Assembly: GCA_937927515.1 (NCBI GenBank)
Contig: CALBDO010000008.1
Coordinates: forward strand, 86,434-150,433
Direction: 5' to 3'
From: Candidatus Kapaibacterium sp.
GTDB lineage: Bacteria; Bacteroidota; Ignavibacteria; Kapaibacteriales; UBA2268
Length of the DNA stretch: 64,000 nt
Shown: positions 33,896-43,554 of the stretch, piece by piece
Position numbering within the stretch: the stretch's first letter is position 1
Layout: the number at the start of each line of letters is the position of its first letter
The notes under the pieces: model-generated
Told to the model about the DNA's origin: nothing
Databases searched by the model: none
What the model saw: the letters and a program-made list of their open reading frames with translations, nothing else
Translations under genes and position numbers: made by a program

Positions 33896-36800
33896 GTGGA
33901 AGGCAAGAAAGAATTAAATGAACTTGTAATACCGCTATCCCAACAATTCAAGATTAAGAAAATATTAGAACAGGTAGAAACTGGTTCGTGTTTCGGAATT
34001 CGTCATTTACACGGTTCTTCAAAATCGTGGCTTGTTGCTTTGCTTCGACATAGCTTGGTAAATCGAAGGATTGTCATAATTGTTCCCGATGAAAATTCTC
34101 TAAACAAATTCAATTTGGATTTGCAATCTTTCTTTGGAAGCAAAAATGTTTTTCCTATAACTTCTCGCTCAATATCAAAATACAGACAGAGCCCGAATGA
34201 GAAATTAAAGTTAAACATATACGAGAAATTAATTCAATTCCTAAAATACGAAGACTCGATTTTAATCCTTACCCCTGAAATATTCGAGTTCAAAGTACCA
34301 AAGCCTAAAACATTTACTGAAGAGCGACTCGAGATTTTTGTCGGGATGAATGTAAACTATGAAACTTTCGTTGGAGAACTTCTACTGAAAGGATTTGAAA
34401 GAAAAGATTTTATAGAGGAACAAGGAGATATTGCTATTCGTGGCTCGATTGTGGACATATTCCCACTTGGATTGGACAACCCAGTTCGCATTGAATTTTT
34501 CGGAGACGAAATCGAATCCATTCGCTTGTTTGATTTGGATAGTCACAGAAGCATTAAACGGCTCGACAAAATTGAAATAATCACCACCTTATTTCAGCAA
34601 AAGTATGATTCGACAACTGTTTTAGAGTATTTCAGCTCGCAAGATTTAGTTATCATGGACAATAAAGAATTATTAGAACAATCCTACCCCGAAATCAATT
34701 TTGAGATTCCTTTTCAAACTATTTGGATAAATTCGCTATTTCACAATGACATTGAAATTTCCACTAAACAAACACCATCGAATTATGGTTCGATTCGAAA
34801 CTTTACCGCTGATGTTTTAAATCTTTTCAGTCGAGGATACAAGATTTGTTTTGCCTCCGATGGTGAACTTTTGACAAGCAGACTAAAAGAACTACTTACA
34901 AATTCAATACAAAACGAATACGACAGCAATCCGAATAAGTACGAAATAATTTACGACCCAGAAGAAATCATCGAAAAATGCCTGTGGTTCGAACATCCTT
35001 TGAGCGAAGGTTTTATCTTGGACGAGATATCCATTGCCTTTTTTGCGGAGCATCAAATATTTGGACGGGAGAGCACCCGAATTATCGGGAAAAAAGGAAA
35101 GGGATTGAGCTTACGTGAATTAAGCGAATTAAACATCGGGGATTACGTTGTCCACGTCGATAAAGGGATAGCTAAATTCGATGGCTTGCAGAAAATAAAA
35201 TTTGGTGATAATTACCAAGATTGTGTTCGGCTAATTTTTGCAGACAACGACATAGTGTATTTAAATCTAAACTTTCTCTACAAACTCCAAAAATATCGGG
35301 CAGAGGAGGGTGTTGTTCCAAAATTAAGCAAACTTGGAACAAATGAGTGGGAGAGGAAGAAACAAAGGATAAAGGAACGACTAAAACGAGACGCCTATGA
35401 ATTAATCAAACTCTACGCAGAAAGAAAGTTAAAAAAAGGTTACGCATTTCCACCCGACACTATTTGGCAAAAAGAATTCGAAGCATCCTTTGTTTACGAG
35501 GACACAATCGACCAAGCACAAGCAACAGAAGATGTCAAACGAGATATGGAATCCGAAACGCCGATGGATAGGCTAATTTGTGGTGACGTCGGATTTGGCA
35601 AAACAGAAGTTGCAATACGTGCAGCTTTCAAAGCGGTACAATCTGGAAAACAAGTAGCAGTACTTGTTCCGACAACTATTTTAGCCAGCCAACACGAAAT
35701 GACATTTAAGGAGAGATTAAAGAATTATCCAGTTATTGTCGAAGCGATTTCCAGGTTCAAGTCCCTACAAGAAACAGCGGATATTTTAAATCGGCTTGCA
35801 AGTGGCAGTATAGATATAATCATCGGAACCCACCGACTTCTGAGCGATGATGTAAAATTCAAGGATTTGGGTTTGCTGATTATTGATGAAGAACATCGAT
35901 TTGGTGTTGCCGCAAAGGAGAAATTGAGGAAGCTGAAGGTAAATGTCGATACAATGACTATGACCGCAACCCCTATCCCTAGAACTTTGAATTTTTCCCT
36001 TCTTGGTGTCCGTGATTTAAGCATTATGGAAACTCCTCCGAGAAATCGACTACCTATTTACACAGAAATCATCTTTTGGGAAGAAGATATAATACGAACT
36101 GCAATTGTAAGAGAATTGGCAAGAGACGGACAAATCTTTTTCGTTGTCGACAAAGTCGCACACATTGATATTGCTTTTCAAAGGTTGCTGAAAATAATGC
36201 CGAATCTTAAAATTGCTGTTGCCCATGGTCAGATGAAATCATCAGAACTGGAAAAAGTTATGCACAACTTTATCCTTGGTAAATATAATCTATTGCTGAC
36301 CACTAAAATCATAGAATCTGGGTTGGATATCCCCCGGGCAAATACAATCTTCATTTATAATGCGCACAATTTTGGACTTGCTGAGCTTTACCAATTACGC
36401 GGTCGGGTTGGACGCACAAATATACAAGCCTATTGTTATTTAATAACTCCCCCATTGTCGGCTCTTACCAAAAAAGCCTTGCAAAGACTGCAAGCTTTGG
36501 AGGAGTATACAGACTTGGGAAGCGGATTGAAGCTCGCACTTCGCGACTTGGAAATCCGTGGGGCTGGGGATATTTTTGGTTACGAACAAAGTGGCTTCAT
36601 TAATGAAATTGGCTACGAAATGTATCAAAAAATTCTCGACGAAGCTATCAAGGAATTAAAGTCCACCGAGTTTAAAGAATTATTCCCAGAACAAAATTCG
36701 GATGACAAAATTGACTATCTTTCCAATGATGAATTACAAATCGAGGTAGAGTTCGATGCCTTTATACCAACAACTTATATTCAAAACGAATACGAGAGAT

Positions 36801-37192
36801 TCAAATATTATAAAGAACTATACAATATCAGAACAAATGAACAACTTCAAGCAATTCGAAACGAACTACTCGACAAATTTGGTACTCTACCCAATGAGGT
36901 TGAAAACTTGTTTAAAATTGTCTCTCTTAGGATAAAAGCTCTCGACACTGGCATTCAAAAGATAGTATATCGGTCTAATTCTCTCACGATTGAATTCCCA
37001 GAGGAGAGCAACTCGGAATATTACGAAAATATATTACCCGTTATATCAGATTTTACGCTCTCGCTCGAAAATACAAGATTGGTCCAGAGAAATAAGAAAC
37101 TTTATCTCAAAGTCAAAGTAGCATCCTTTGCCGAAGTTCTTGAAATAATTTGGCGATTCAAAAAAACAATTCAAAGTGTGGTTTATGAATAA
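33896..37192 (+). CDS. mfd: Transcription-repair coupling factor Mfd
   Basis: Mfd removes RNA polymerase stalled at DNA lesions and recruits UvrA. The N-terminal UvrB-like module lies at about 15-330 (DIAIRGSIVDIFPLG), the RNA polymerase-interacting domain near 405-475 (LNIGDYVVHVDKGIAKFDGL), and the translocase from about 500, with Walker A GDVGFGKTEVAIRAAF, DEEH box and TMTATPIPRTL, then QLRGRVGR and a C-terminal TRCF domain. The 1098 residues are slightly short for the family. The start is GTG at 33896, four bases after the small gene; no better ATG exists in this frame near the homologous start. Confidence 0.96.
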   Translation: MEGKKELNELVIPLSQQFKIKKILEQVETGSCFGIRHLHGSSKSWLVALLRHSLVNRRIVIIVPDENSLNKFNLDLQSFFGSKNVFPITSRSISKYRQSPNEKLKLNIYEKLIQFLKYEDSILILTPEIFEFKVPKPKTFTEERLEIFVGMNVNYETFVGELLLKGFERKDFIEEQGDIAIRGSIVDIFPLGLDNPVRIEFFGDEIESIRLFDLDSHRSIKRLDKIEIITTLFQQKYDSTTVLEYFSSQDLVIMDNKELLEQSYPEINFEIPFQTIWINSLFHNDIEISTKQTPSNYGSIRNFTADVLNLFSRGYKICFASDGELLTSRLKELLTNSIQNEYDSNPNKYEIIYDPEEIIEKCLWFEHPLSEGFILDEISIAFFAEHQIFGRESTRIIGKKGKGLSLRELSELNIGDYVVHVDKGIAKFDGLQKIKFGDNYQDCVRLIFADNDIVYLNLNFLYKLQKYRAEEGVVPKLSKLGTNEWERKKQRIKERLKRDAYELIKLYAERKLKKGYAFPPDTIWQKEFEASFVYEDTIDQAQATEDVKRDMESETPMDRLICGDVGFGKTEVAIRAAFKAVQSGKQVAVLVPTTILASQHEMTFKERLKNYPVIVEAISRFKSLQETADILNRLASGSIDIIIGTHRLLSDDVKFKDLGLLIIDEEHRFGVAAKEKLRKLKVNVDTMTMTATPIPRTLNFSLLGVRDLSIMETPPRNRLPIYTEIIFWEEDIIRTAIVRELARDGQIFFVVDKVAHIDIAFQRLLKIMPNLKIAVAHGQMKSSELEKVMHNFILGKYNLLLTTKIIESGLDIPRANTIFIYNAHNFGLAELYQLRGRVGRTNIQAYCYLITPPLSALTKKALQRLQALEEYTDLGSGLKLALRDLEIRGAGDIFGYEQSGFINEIGYEMYQKILDEAIKELKSTEFKELFPEQNSDDKIDYLSNDELQIEVEFDAFIPTTYIQNEYERFKYYKELYNIRTNEQLQAIRNELLDKFGTLPNEVENLFKIVSLRIKALDTGIQKIVYRSNSLTIEFPEESNSEYYENILPVISDFTLSLENTRLVQRNKKLYLKVKVASFAEVLEIIWRFKKTIQSVVYE

Positions 37193-37844
37193 ATCTCTAA
37201 TTTTGTCCCTGGAAACATCTTCAAACGTTTGTTCAATTGCTATATCAGAGAACGAAAATTGCTTGGTTGAATATTCAATACACGCTGCCAATTCACACGA
37301 CCAATTTCTTGCTGTTCTTGTAAAAAGAGCACTTCAAGATTTGCAAATCGAAACTGAACAGATTTCGCACTTGGCTGTATCCTCCGGTCCCGGTTCATTT
37401 ACTGGCCTGCGTATAGGCGCTGCTTTTGCAAAAGGCTTCTGCTACGACAATAAAGTGAAATTGGTACCCGTGCCAACACTTTCCGCAATGGCATTCGCAG
37501 CCTCCGATTTGGTTTCTAAATACGGAAGAAAGATGATTTGCATTTTACACTCCCATAGAAACTTTTTTTTCTACCAATTCTTCGATATGAATTTGAATCC
37601 TTTGAGTAATGTAGCCTTCGACACAGAAGACAAGATACAAGACTTAGTCGAAGATACAGACATTGTAATTGGCAATGGCATCGAGCGAATAGACAAAGGA
37701 ACAAAATTCAAAATCCCAAACATTGTCTCGGCATCAAACATTGCAAAGCTTGGCTATAAACTAATACTCGAGGGTAAAACAATTCCAGCAGAAGATTTCT
37801 CTCCTTCATATTTCCTTGAATTTCAACCAAAAACAACAAAATAG
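37185..37844 (+). CDS. tsaB: tRNA threonylcarbamoyladenosine biosynthesis protein TsaB
   Basis: TsaB is the scaffold partner of TsaD in making N6-threonylcarbamoyladenosine on ANN-decoding tRNAs. It has an ASKHA-type N-terminus (LILSLETSSNVCSIAI), the AANSHDQFLAVLV helix and the diagnostic SSGPGSFTGLRIGAAFAKGF. At 219 residues it is normal. I chose ATG 37185 over the track's GTG 37176; it overlaps the mfd stop by eight bases. TsaC, TsaD and TsaE genes are not in the window. Confidence 0.93.
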   Translation: MNKSLILSLETSSNVCSIAISENENCLVEYSIHAANSHDQFLAVLVKRALQDLQIETEQISHLAVSSGPGSFTGLRIGAAFAKGFCYDNKVKLVPVPTLSAMAFAASDLVSKYGRKMICILHSHRNFFFYQFFDMNLNPLSNVAFDTEDKIQDLVEDTDIVIGNGIERIDKGTKFKIPNIVSASNIAKLGYKLILEGKTIPAEDFSPSYFLEFQPKTTK

Positions 37845-37912
37845 TCTCACATCAATATTTCAATCCACTGGACGAAGCAACAAAAAGCGCTACTCTTGAA
37901 TCAATCTATTTT

Positions 37913-38935
37913 TTAGACTTGTTGAATATCCTTTGTTAACTCTAAAACTGCATCAAAAATATGCTCGGGGGCAATTTCATTCATACAACGAAAATGTTTC
38001 TTTGGGCAATAAGATTTGCCATAATGAGTACATGGACGACAATTTACAGAGTTGTTCTCTACTATTTTGAATGGGGTGCGAAATGGAATGAAACCAAATT
38101 CTGGAACAGTGGAACCAAAAATTTGAATCACGGGTCTCCTTCTGGCAGAAGCAATATGTACAGCCGAGCTATCGTTTGAAATAACAAAATCCACTGTATC
38201 GAGTAGTTCGGCAGTGTCTACTACGCTTAATTTTCCGGCGAAATTCGACACATTTCTAAACCTCTGGGCAATTGATTGACATATATGTTGGTCTTCCTTT
38301 CCACCAATCAGATAAATCTCTGCAGAGAAATTTGATTGCAGCAAATCAACGAGAGCAATAAACTTTTCCAATGGCAATCTCTTTGAAAAGTGCTTAGCTC
38401 CTGGAGCAATTGCTACCCTCTGAATGTGATTTAAGTTTAAATTTCTGTTGTGTGGTAAATACTCACTAATATCCTTGGTAGTCCATAATTCTAAACCCAA
38501 ACCATCATCATACCTTTCCAATGTTGGGAATGAATTTGCATATAAAACTGGAATTGGGCGAATATCTCCAGCCCTTTTCTTAAAGGTAACAGTCAAAAGC
38601 TTGAACAAGCGTCGCTTTTTGAAACGAAAAATGGTGGAAGATTTCCCCAAGGAGTAAACCCAACTACGTAAATTGTTTTGTAAATCAATTATAACATCAT
38701 AATTTTTTGGATTGATGATGGAAAGTGTATTGCATATATGATAAAGAAATGGTTTTGACTTATCATACACAATTAAATTTGTTATTCGTGGATTATATTT
38801 AAAAACTTCCGCAAATTCACTTGCAACCAAAAAATCGACTGTTGAATTTGGGAAGGCATTACGAACCAACCTAACAACAAAACTTGAAAGAATAACATCT
38901 CCAAGGGAGGAGAGCCGAATTATCAGAATTTTCAT
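37913..38935 (-). CDS. Glycosyltransferase family 9 (heptosyltransferase-like)
   Basis: This is a cytoplasmic GT-B transferase of the ADP-heptose:LPS heptosyltransferase family. The N-terminus KILIIRLSSLGDVILSSFVVR is typical, as are VAIAPGAKHFSKRLP in the donor domain, FVISNDSSAVHIASA and IQIFGSTVPEFGF. A cysteine cluster near residues 293-312 (NCRPCTHYGKSYCP) is also common in this family. Together with gmhA it suggests heptose-containing LPS, but the acceptor is unknown. It is a single gene, convergent with tsaB and divergent from the STAS gene. Confidence 0.88.
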   Translation of the reverse strand: MKILIIRLSSLGDVILSSFVVRLVRNAFPNSTVDFLVASEFAEVFKYNPRITNLIVYDKSKPFLYHICNTLSIINPKNYDVIIDLQNNLRSWVYSLGKSSTIFRFKKRRLFKLLTVTFKKRAGDIRPIPVLYANSFPTLERYDDGLGLELWTTKDISEYLPHNRNLNLNHIQRVAIAPGAKHFSKRLPLEKFIALVDLLQSNFSAEIYLIGGKEDQHICQSIAQRFRNVSNFAGKLSVVDTAELLDTVDFVISNDSSAVHIASARRRPVIQIFGSTVPEFGFIPFRTPFKIVENNSVNCRPCTHYGKSYCPKKHFRCMNEIAPEHIFDAVLELTKDIQQV

Positions 38936-38997
38936 CGAACAGACAATATTACTGCAAAATTGCTAAATTAGTATTTTTAAAATAACTTTTTGTTGAT

Positions 38998-39333
38998 ATG
39001 AACCTAACAATAGACCACAGGGACGAAATAACCATAGTTAAAGTTAACGAAAAGAAATTAACATCAGAAAATAGTGCAAATTTGAAAGCAAAATTGCTTA
39101 TAGAGGCTCAGCCCGATTTGCGAGCTTTAATTATCGACCTTAGTAATGTCGAAACTATTGATAGTTCTGGTTTTGGGGCATTCCTGCTTGCCCACCGCCA
39201 ACTGCGTGAACACGACATTCCCACGATTATCGTTGGTGTCAGCGAGAAAATAAAGTACCTATTCGATATACTAAACCTGAATCAAGTTTTCGACTTTTAC
39301 AAAGATGTAGAAGAGGCTATAAATAGCATATAA
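38998..39333 (+). CDS. STAS-domain anti-sigma factor antagonist (SpoIIAA-like)
   Basis: This single-domain STAS protein of 111 residues normally binds an anti-sigma factor kinase and is switched off by phosphorylation on a serine. The conserved phosphorylatable site is in NVETIDSSGFGAFLLAH (about residues 56-72), and the fold boundaries match the family. No anti-sigma kinase (RsbW-like), phosphatase or alternative sigma factor is next to it, so its partner is elsewhere in the genome. It stands alone between convergent/divergent neighbours and its stop is two bases from the nuoC stop. Confidence 0.88.
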   Translation: MNLTIDHRDEITIVKVNEKKLTSENSANLKAKLLIEAQPDLRALIIDLSNVETIDSSGFGAFLLAHRQLREHDIPTIIVGVSEKIKYLFDILNLNQVFDFYKDVEEAINSI

Positions 39334-39335
39334 AG

Positions 39336-39872
39336 TCATTGCAATTCGCCGTCCCGTTCTGGATAGGGCGGTAGAGGCAATGCTCCAGGAATTCCCATTA
39401 GTGGGAAATCCTTTCGCAATGGGTACAATGGTTCGCCAGTGGCTGGGTCGAGAAAATCCTCGGGCATATAGAAACGTCTTAGGTCGGGATGGCCCTCGAA
39501 CTTGATTCCATACATGTCGTAGGTCTCTCGCTCATACCAATTTGCACTTTCCCACACACCGACCATTGTCGGACAAGTTGGATTTTCATTATCAGGTAGC
39601 GGTACTTTTACCCGAAGACGTGCTTTGTGCTTAAGTGAGTAGAGAAAATATACCACCTCGAAGCGGTTCCTTTTCTTCCCAAGCCAATCTATTGCTGTAA
39701 CATCAACAAGCATGTCAAAACTTGTGTCGGGATTGTCGCGCAATTCCATCATTAAATCCACAAGCCGTTCGACTGGAACTATCAATGTATACTGACCACG
39801 AAACTCGACTATTTCGTAACTCGGAGCGATAGTCTTTGCAATTGTTTCTACGGTTTTAAAAATCTCTTCCAT
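39336..39872 (-). CDS. nuoC: NADH-quinone oxidoreductase subunit C
   Basis: NuoC is a peripheral-arm subunit of respiratory complex I. The signature ANWYERETYDMYGIKFEGHPDLRRFYMPEDF and the C-terminal YPLRKDFPLMG are decisive. The 178-residue length is that of an unfused NuoC. No other nuo gene is near: upstream on the same strand is a DUF5683 gene and downstream a STAS gene. The C-terminus is Pro-rich and ends ERDGELQ, where some homologues are shorter. It is the last gene of the gcvPA run. Confidence 0.93.
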   Translation of the reverse strand: MEEIFKTVETIAKTIAPSYEIVEFRGQYTLIVPVERLVDLMMELRDNPDTSFDMLVDVTAIDWLGKKRNRFEVVYFLYSLKHKARLRVKVPLPDNENPTCPTMVGVWESANWYERETYDMYGIKFEGHPDLRRFYMPEDFLDPATGEPLYPLRKDFPLMGIPGALPLPPYPERDGELQ

Positions 39873-39905
39873 TTTCAGAACTCAAAAAAAGCAATTTAAT
39901 ATTTT

Positions 39906-40418
39906 TTACCAAATGACATTAAAAGAAAAGTATAGTCCAGAAAAACTTGGACGAATTGAAAGGGAAATTTTTTCACTAACATCAAAGTTGAACAAATGGG
40001 CATCCACATAGGCATCGAGCATAGAAAGACCATAGACACCTACAAGGAAAAATATGCTGATGTCCCTATTATCTCGGGAATTTTCTCTACGGATTCTTAA
40101 AAAGTATAACTTTGGGTCATTGGGATTGATTTTTGCAACATCATCATACTGGCGAGAGTAATCTAAAAAATCTTTGTGATGTTTAAAAGTGTAATAATAC
40201 ATAACTGCAGCACCACCAAAAAATAATGGAGCTTTCCAATATTGGTGCACATAAATCTGCCCCCAACCCGGCAAGGCTAACGACCTAAACAAAGCACCAA
40301 GAGGTGATTTTTTACCAATATCATTGGGATTGGATGGCTGAATTTTTTCTTGGGACAATAGAGAACATATTGGTAGGAGTATAAAAATTATCGACAGTTT
40401 GATATGAAATTTACTCAT
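39906..40418 (-). CDS. DUF5683-family membrane protein
   Basis: This FCB-group protein of unknown function has an N-terminal signal/hydrophobic segment ending in LLSQEK, then the DUF5683 hallmark [21 protein letters not shown] (about residues 46-66) with a membrane helix ([13 protein letters not shown]). A second helix lies near residue 122, followed by beta-like sequence to the end ([15 protein letters not shown]). The start overlaps the end of ridA by four bases, so both are translated from one message. No function can be given. Confidence 0.82.
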   Translation of the reverse strand: MSKFHIKLSIIFILLPICSLLSQEKIQPSNPNDIGKKSPLGALFRSLALPGWGQIYVHQYWKAPLFFGGAAVMYYYTFKHHKDFLDYSRQYDDVAKINPNDPKLYFLRIRRENSRDNRDISIFFLVGVYGLSMLDAYVDAHLFNFDVSEKISLSIRPSFSGLYFSFNVIW

Positions 40419-40795
40419 TCGACAACAGCGATGGCTTCGATTTCTACCAAGACATCTTTTGGCAAGCGAGCAACTTGGAAAGCAGCTCTGGCTGGCTTGC
40501 TTGAACCCAAAAACTCCTCGTATACTTCATTCATCGCAGAAAAGTTGTTCATATCGCTTAGGTAAACTGTTGTTTTAACGATATTGTCCAAAGATGCACC
40601 AATGCTTTCAAGTATTGCCTTAATATTCAAGATAACTTGCTTGGTTTGGGCTTTAATATCCTCGCCAACAATAGAACCATTAGTGTCGATAGGTATCTGA
40701 CCAGAGATAAAAATAAACTTGCCCTGAGCAATTATTCCTTGCGAATAGGGACCGATTGGCTTTGCTGCATTTTGTGTTGATATAAATTCTTTCAT
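40415..40795 (-). CDS. ridA: RidA-family deaminase (YjgF/YER057c/UK114)
   Basis: RidA hydrolyses reactive enamine/imine intermediates such as 2-aminoacrylate, protecting PLP enzymes. The 126-residue product carries [17 protein letters not shown] and the catalytic arginine context [25 protein letters not shown]. This is the full active-site set of a true RidA. It sits in a run with gcvPA, itself a PLP enzyme subunit, which makes the association plausible but not proven. It is 12 bases behind the ROK kinase gene. Confidence 0.93.
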   Translation of the reverse strand: MKEFISTQNAAKPIGPYSQGIIAQGKFIFISGQIPIDTNGSIVGEDIKAQTKQVILNIKAILESIGASLDNIVKTTVYLSDMNNFSAMNEVYEEFLGSSKPARAAFQVARLPKDVLVEIEAIAVVE

Positions 40796-40807
40796 AGGGC
40801 AAACCTT

Positions 40808-41800
40808 TTATGATTCTCCATAATCTTTTGCTAAAAGAGCAGAACCAATGAAGCCAGATTCTTTTGTAAATTGTGCACGAAGGATTTGAACAGATTCAGC
40901 AATATGGGGCAAAGCTCTTTCTTTGATTGTTTCAATTGCAGTTTCAATATATTGGTCTGGTGCTAATGCAACACCTCCACCTATTATAGCAACGCTGATG
41001 TCGAGCAAATTCATAGCAGTCGCCAAACCAATGCCAAGTATATGCCCAATGTAGCGTAGGATTTCGATGGCAACCTCGTCACCTTTTTCAACTGCCTCGG
41101 AGATAAAGTAGGGGTCGGTCTTTTCGTACTTGTGCAAAATTGTATCTGGCTTGTCTTTTATGAACTTTTTCGCAAAAGCCGAAATTTGGTTTTTCCCTAA
41201 ATATTCTTCCAAAACACCAGTACGATATGGTCTTTTAGAATTTAAAGCTTCGAATGGATTGTAAATGATATGACCAAGTTCACCGGCAGCATTGTGTTCG
41301 CCTTTTAAAATCTTCCGGTTGTATACAATCGCACCACCTACACCAGTACCAAGGGTAACATAGATGAAACTATTAAAATTCTTCCCTGCACCAAGGGTCA
41401 TCTCGGCGTATGCGGCACAATTTGCATCATTATCAATGCTTATTGGAAGTGAGAAAACATTAGTTAAAAACTTTCCCAAGGGAACATCGACCCACTCTGG
41501 CATATTTGGAGAGATTTTAACTGTGCCATCATCGAGGACTATGCCGGGAACACCGACACCAATGGCCTTTATCCTTGGAAATCTTTCTTGCATCGACATA
41601 ATCAAACGCTTTAGCGACACCAACATATACTCCAAACCTTTGTTCGCATTAGTGGATTGCGAACGCTGGTAAATAATTTTTCCGCTGGCATCAATAATCC
41701 CGTATTTTAGATTTGAAGCTCCAATGTCGATACCTAAATACAAATCGTCGGTAAAAATATCCTCTTGAATCTCAGTTTGCTTTTTTCTTGGTGATGGCAT
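40808..41800 (-). CDS. ROK-family sugar kinase (glucokinase-like), lacking the zinc cysteines
   Basis: The N-terminus after a ~20-residue extension reads LYLGIDIGASNLKYGIID, the ROK phosphate-binding loop. The sugar site DNDANCAAYAE and GTLGTGVGGAIVYN follow, with an NHE-like segment reduced to GEHNAAGELGH. Most ROK kinases have a zinc motif CxCGxxGCxE after this histidine. Here the stretch is NPFEALNSKRPYRTGVLEEYLG, with no cysteine, although the following EEYLG is kept. Glucose is the most likely substrate, but N-acetylated sugars are possible. It overlaps the divIC-like gene by 29 bases. Confidence 0.85.
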   Translation of the reverse strand: MPSPRKKQTEIQEDIFTDDLYLGIDIGASNLKYGIIDASGKIIYQRSQSTNANKGLEYMLVSLKRLIMSMQERFPRIKAIGVGVPGIVLDDGTVKISPNMPEWVDVPLGKFLTNVFSLPISIDNDANCAAYAEMTLGAGKNFNSFIYVTLGTGVGGAIVYNRKILKGEHNAAGELGHIIYNPFEALNSKRPYRTGVLEEYLGKNQISAFAKKFIKDKPDTILHKYEKTDPYFISEAVEKGDEVAIEILRYIGHILGIGLATAMNLLDISVAIIGGGVALAPDQYIETAIETIKERALPHIAESVQILRAQFTKESGFIGSALLAKDYGES

Positions 41801-42080
41801 AGATTTCCTCGTTCATTTTTACCAATCCATACAACTCTCTTGCAACACGCTCTATTTCTAATGTATCGTAATTAAGCATTTTCAATCTTGTTTCGAGGAA
41901 CTCAACTTGGCGAATTTCCTCCTGTATTTGATTCAACAACTCTTTCCTTTCTTTTTCGAGCTTCCATTTAGTGAAGTAACCAAACCTTGAGAAAAACAAA
42001 AGATATACAACAAATACAACAAATGCGATGCCGACAATTAAACGGAATATTTTCTTATTTATTTCGAATATTCTCATCAA
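41772..42080 (-). CDS. Septum formation initiator, FtsB/DivIC-like
   Basis: This 102-residue bitopic protein has a short cytoplasmic N-terminus, one membrane helix at residues about 12-31 (LIVGIAFVVFVVYLLFF) and a leucine/isoleucine heptad-rich coiled coil to about residue 80 (KERKELLNQIQEEIRQVEFLE). A conserved-style tail, IERVARELYGLVKMNE, matches the end of the FtsB/DivIC family. Partners FtsL and FtsQ are elsewhere. It overlaps gcvPA by four bases upstream and the ROK gene by 29 downstream, so its function is unrelated to its neighbours' as often happens with packed operons. Confidence 0.85.
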   Translation of the reverse strand: MMRIFEINKKIFRLIVGIAFVVFVVYLLFFSRFGYFTKWKLEKERKELLNQIQEEIRQVEFLETRLKMLNYDTLEIERVARELYGLVKMNEEIYAITKKKAN

Positions 42081-43417
42081 CTACTTACCGAAGATAGCAA
42101 ATCGACCAAGTTGTCTATCTCTTGCATTGTGCGTTTCTCGGTAACAGATATTAAGAGACCGCTGTGGAGCTCTTTAAATCGTTTAGTATCTATTCCAGGT
42201 AAAATCCCTACCTTTTTACCACTTTCAATGATTGTCTTTGCGTCTATTGGCGGAATTACCAAAAATTCTCGGAAAAATGGCTTGTCGGTGAGCAACTTGT
42301 ATCCGGGTATTTTTGATATCTGGTCGGCAAGATAATGTGCCTTTTGAAAGCAGTCCTCTGCGATTTCTTTGATACCCTCTTTGCCTACAACAGCAAGGAA
42401 CACTGTTGCTGCAAGCATCATAAGACCTTGATTGGTGCATATATTCGAAGTGGCACGCTCGCGTTTAATTTGCTGCTCGCGGGTCTGCAGTGTCAATACA
42501 AAAGCGCGTTTACCTTCTACATCGATTGTCATACCAGACAAGCGACCGGGCAATTTTCTTATAAACTCCTGTTTTGTTGCAAACAGCCCAAGATAGGGAC
42601 CACCAAAACTCAAAGGAATACCAAGGGGCTGTCCTTCGCCTACTACGATGTCGACATTGTATTCTCCGGGGGATTTCAAAATTCCAAGGGAGATAGGGTC
42701 GACAACTTGAATTAGCAAAGCACCTTTGGAGTGAGCAATTTTTTCTATCTCATCTATTTCCTCAAGGTTGCCGTAAACATTAGGGTGTTGGACAACAACA
42801 GCAGAGGTTTTATCCGAGACTAGGTCGGAAAGAAGATTTAAGTTGCAGGTACCATCGGAGGAAACAGAAAAATCAAATTGAAAATTCTTTCCGGAGGTAA
42901 TAGTGCCACACACCTTCAAATAGTTTGGGTTAACGGTTCCAGCAAAAACAAAATGTGTTTTCCTATTGTGAGCAAAAGACATAAGCAAAGCCTCGGCTAA
43001 AGCAGAAGCACCATCGAGAAGGGAAGCATTGGCTACATCCATGCCCGTAAGGTCGCATATCATCGATTGAAATTCATACATAGCCTGCAAAGTTCCTTGG
43101 GACACCTCGGCTTGATATGGAGTATAAGCGGTTTTAAACTCGGTCCTATCAATAACAAAATTTACCAATGCGGGAACATAATGGTCGTATGCTCCCATCC
43201 CCATAAAACTAACAATGTCGTTAGAATTTAAATTCTTCTTGGAGTACTCGTACAACAATTTAACAACCTCGGCTTCGGAAAGGGAGGGAAACAATTCAAA
43301 TTTTTCGATAACTCTAATTTTTTCTGGTATTGATGTGATTAAATCTTCGAATTTTTCTACACCAATTACTTTAAGCATTTCATTAATTTGCTCATCTGTG
43401 TTTGACACGTATGCCAT
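42077..43417 (-). CDS. gcvPA: Glycine dehydrogenase (decarboxylating) subunit 1
   Basis: This is the N-terminal-half subunit of a two-chain P-protein of the glycine cleavage system. Motifs include SFMGMGAYDHYVPALVNFV, YTPYQAEVSQGTLQAMYEFQ and ANASLLDGASALAEA. The PLP-lysine half, gcvPB, is a separate subunit and is not in the window, nor are gcvT and gcvH. The 446-residue length is standard. It is the first gene of a six-gene minus-strand run ending with nuoC. The divergent neighbour is dsbD; only 17 bases separate the starts if dsbD's longest ORF is used. Confidence 0.95.
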   Translation of the reverse strand: MAYVSNTDEQINEMLKVIGVEKFEDLITSIPEKIRVIEKFELFPSLSEAEVVKLLYEYSKKNLNSNDIVSFMGMGAYDHYVPALVNFVIDRTEFKTAYTPYQAEVSQGTLQAMYEFQSMICDLTGMDVANASLLDGASALAEALLMSFAHNRKTHFVFAGTVNPNYLKVCGTITSGKNFQFDFSVSSDGTCNLNLLSDLVSDKTSAVVVQHPNVYGNLEEIDEIEKIAHSKGALLIQVVDPISLGILKSPGEYNVDIVVGEGQPLGIPLSFGGPYLGLFATKQEFIRKLPGRLSGMTIDVEGKRAFVLTLQTREQQIKRERATSNICTNQGLMMLAATVFLAVVGKEGIKEIAEDCFQKAHYLADQISKIPGYKLLTDKPFFREFLVIPPIDAKTIIESGKKVGILPGIDTKRFKELHSGLLISVTEKRTMQEIDNLVDLLSSVSS

Positions 43418-43554
43418 AATTTCACCAATTAAAAATGCAAATTATGAACTTTAAGATGATTAACCAAAAGCATGAGGTGCCCAACAAGCTTAGAAAAATT
43501 TTTAAAGTTTCCTTTCGTTTCTTTCATTTCATTTTCAACAATTTGGAAATCCTA

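Noticed and set aside
37845-37912. Terminator between tsaB and the glycosyltransferase
   Set aside because: No stem of more than four or five pairs was found in the 68-base gap.
43418-43434. Possible glycine riboswitch upstream of gcvPA
   Set aside because: The spacer is too short and no tandem aptamer-like structure is visible.
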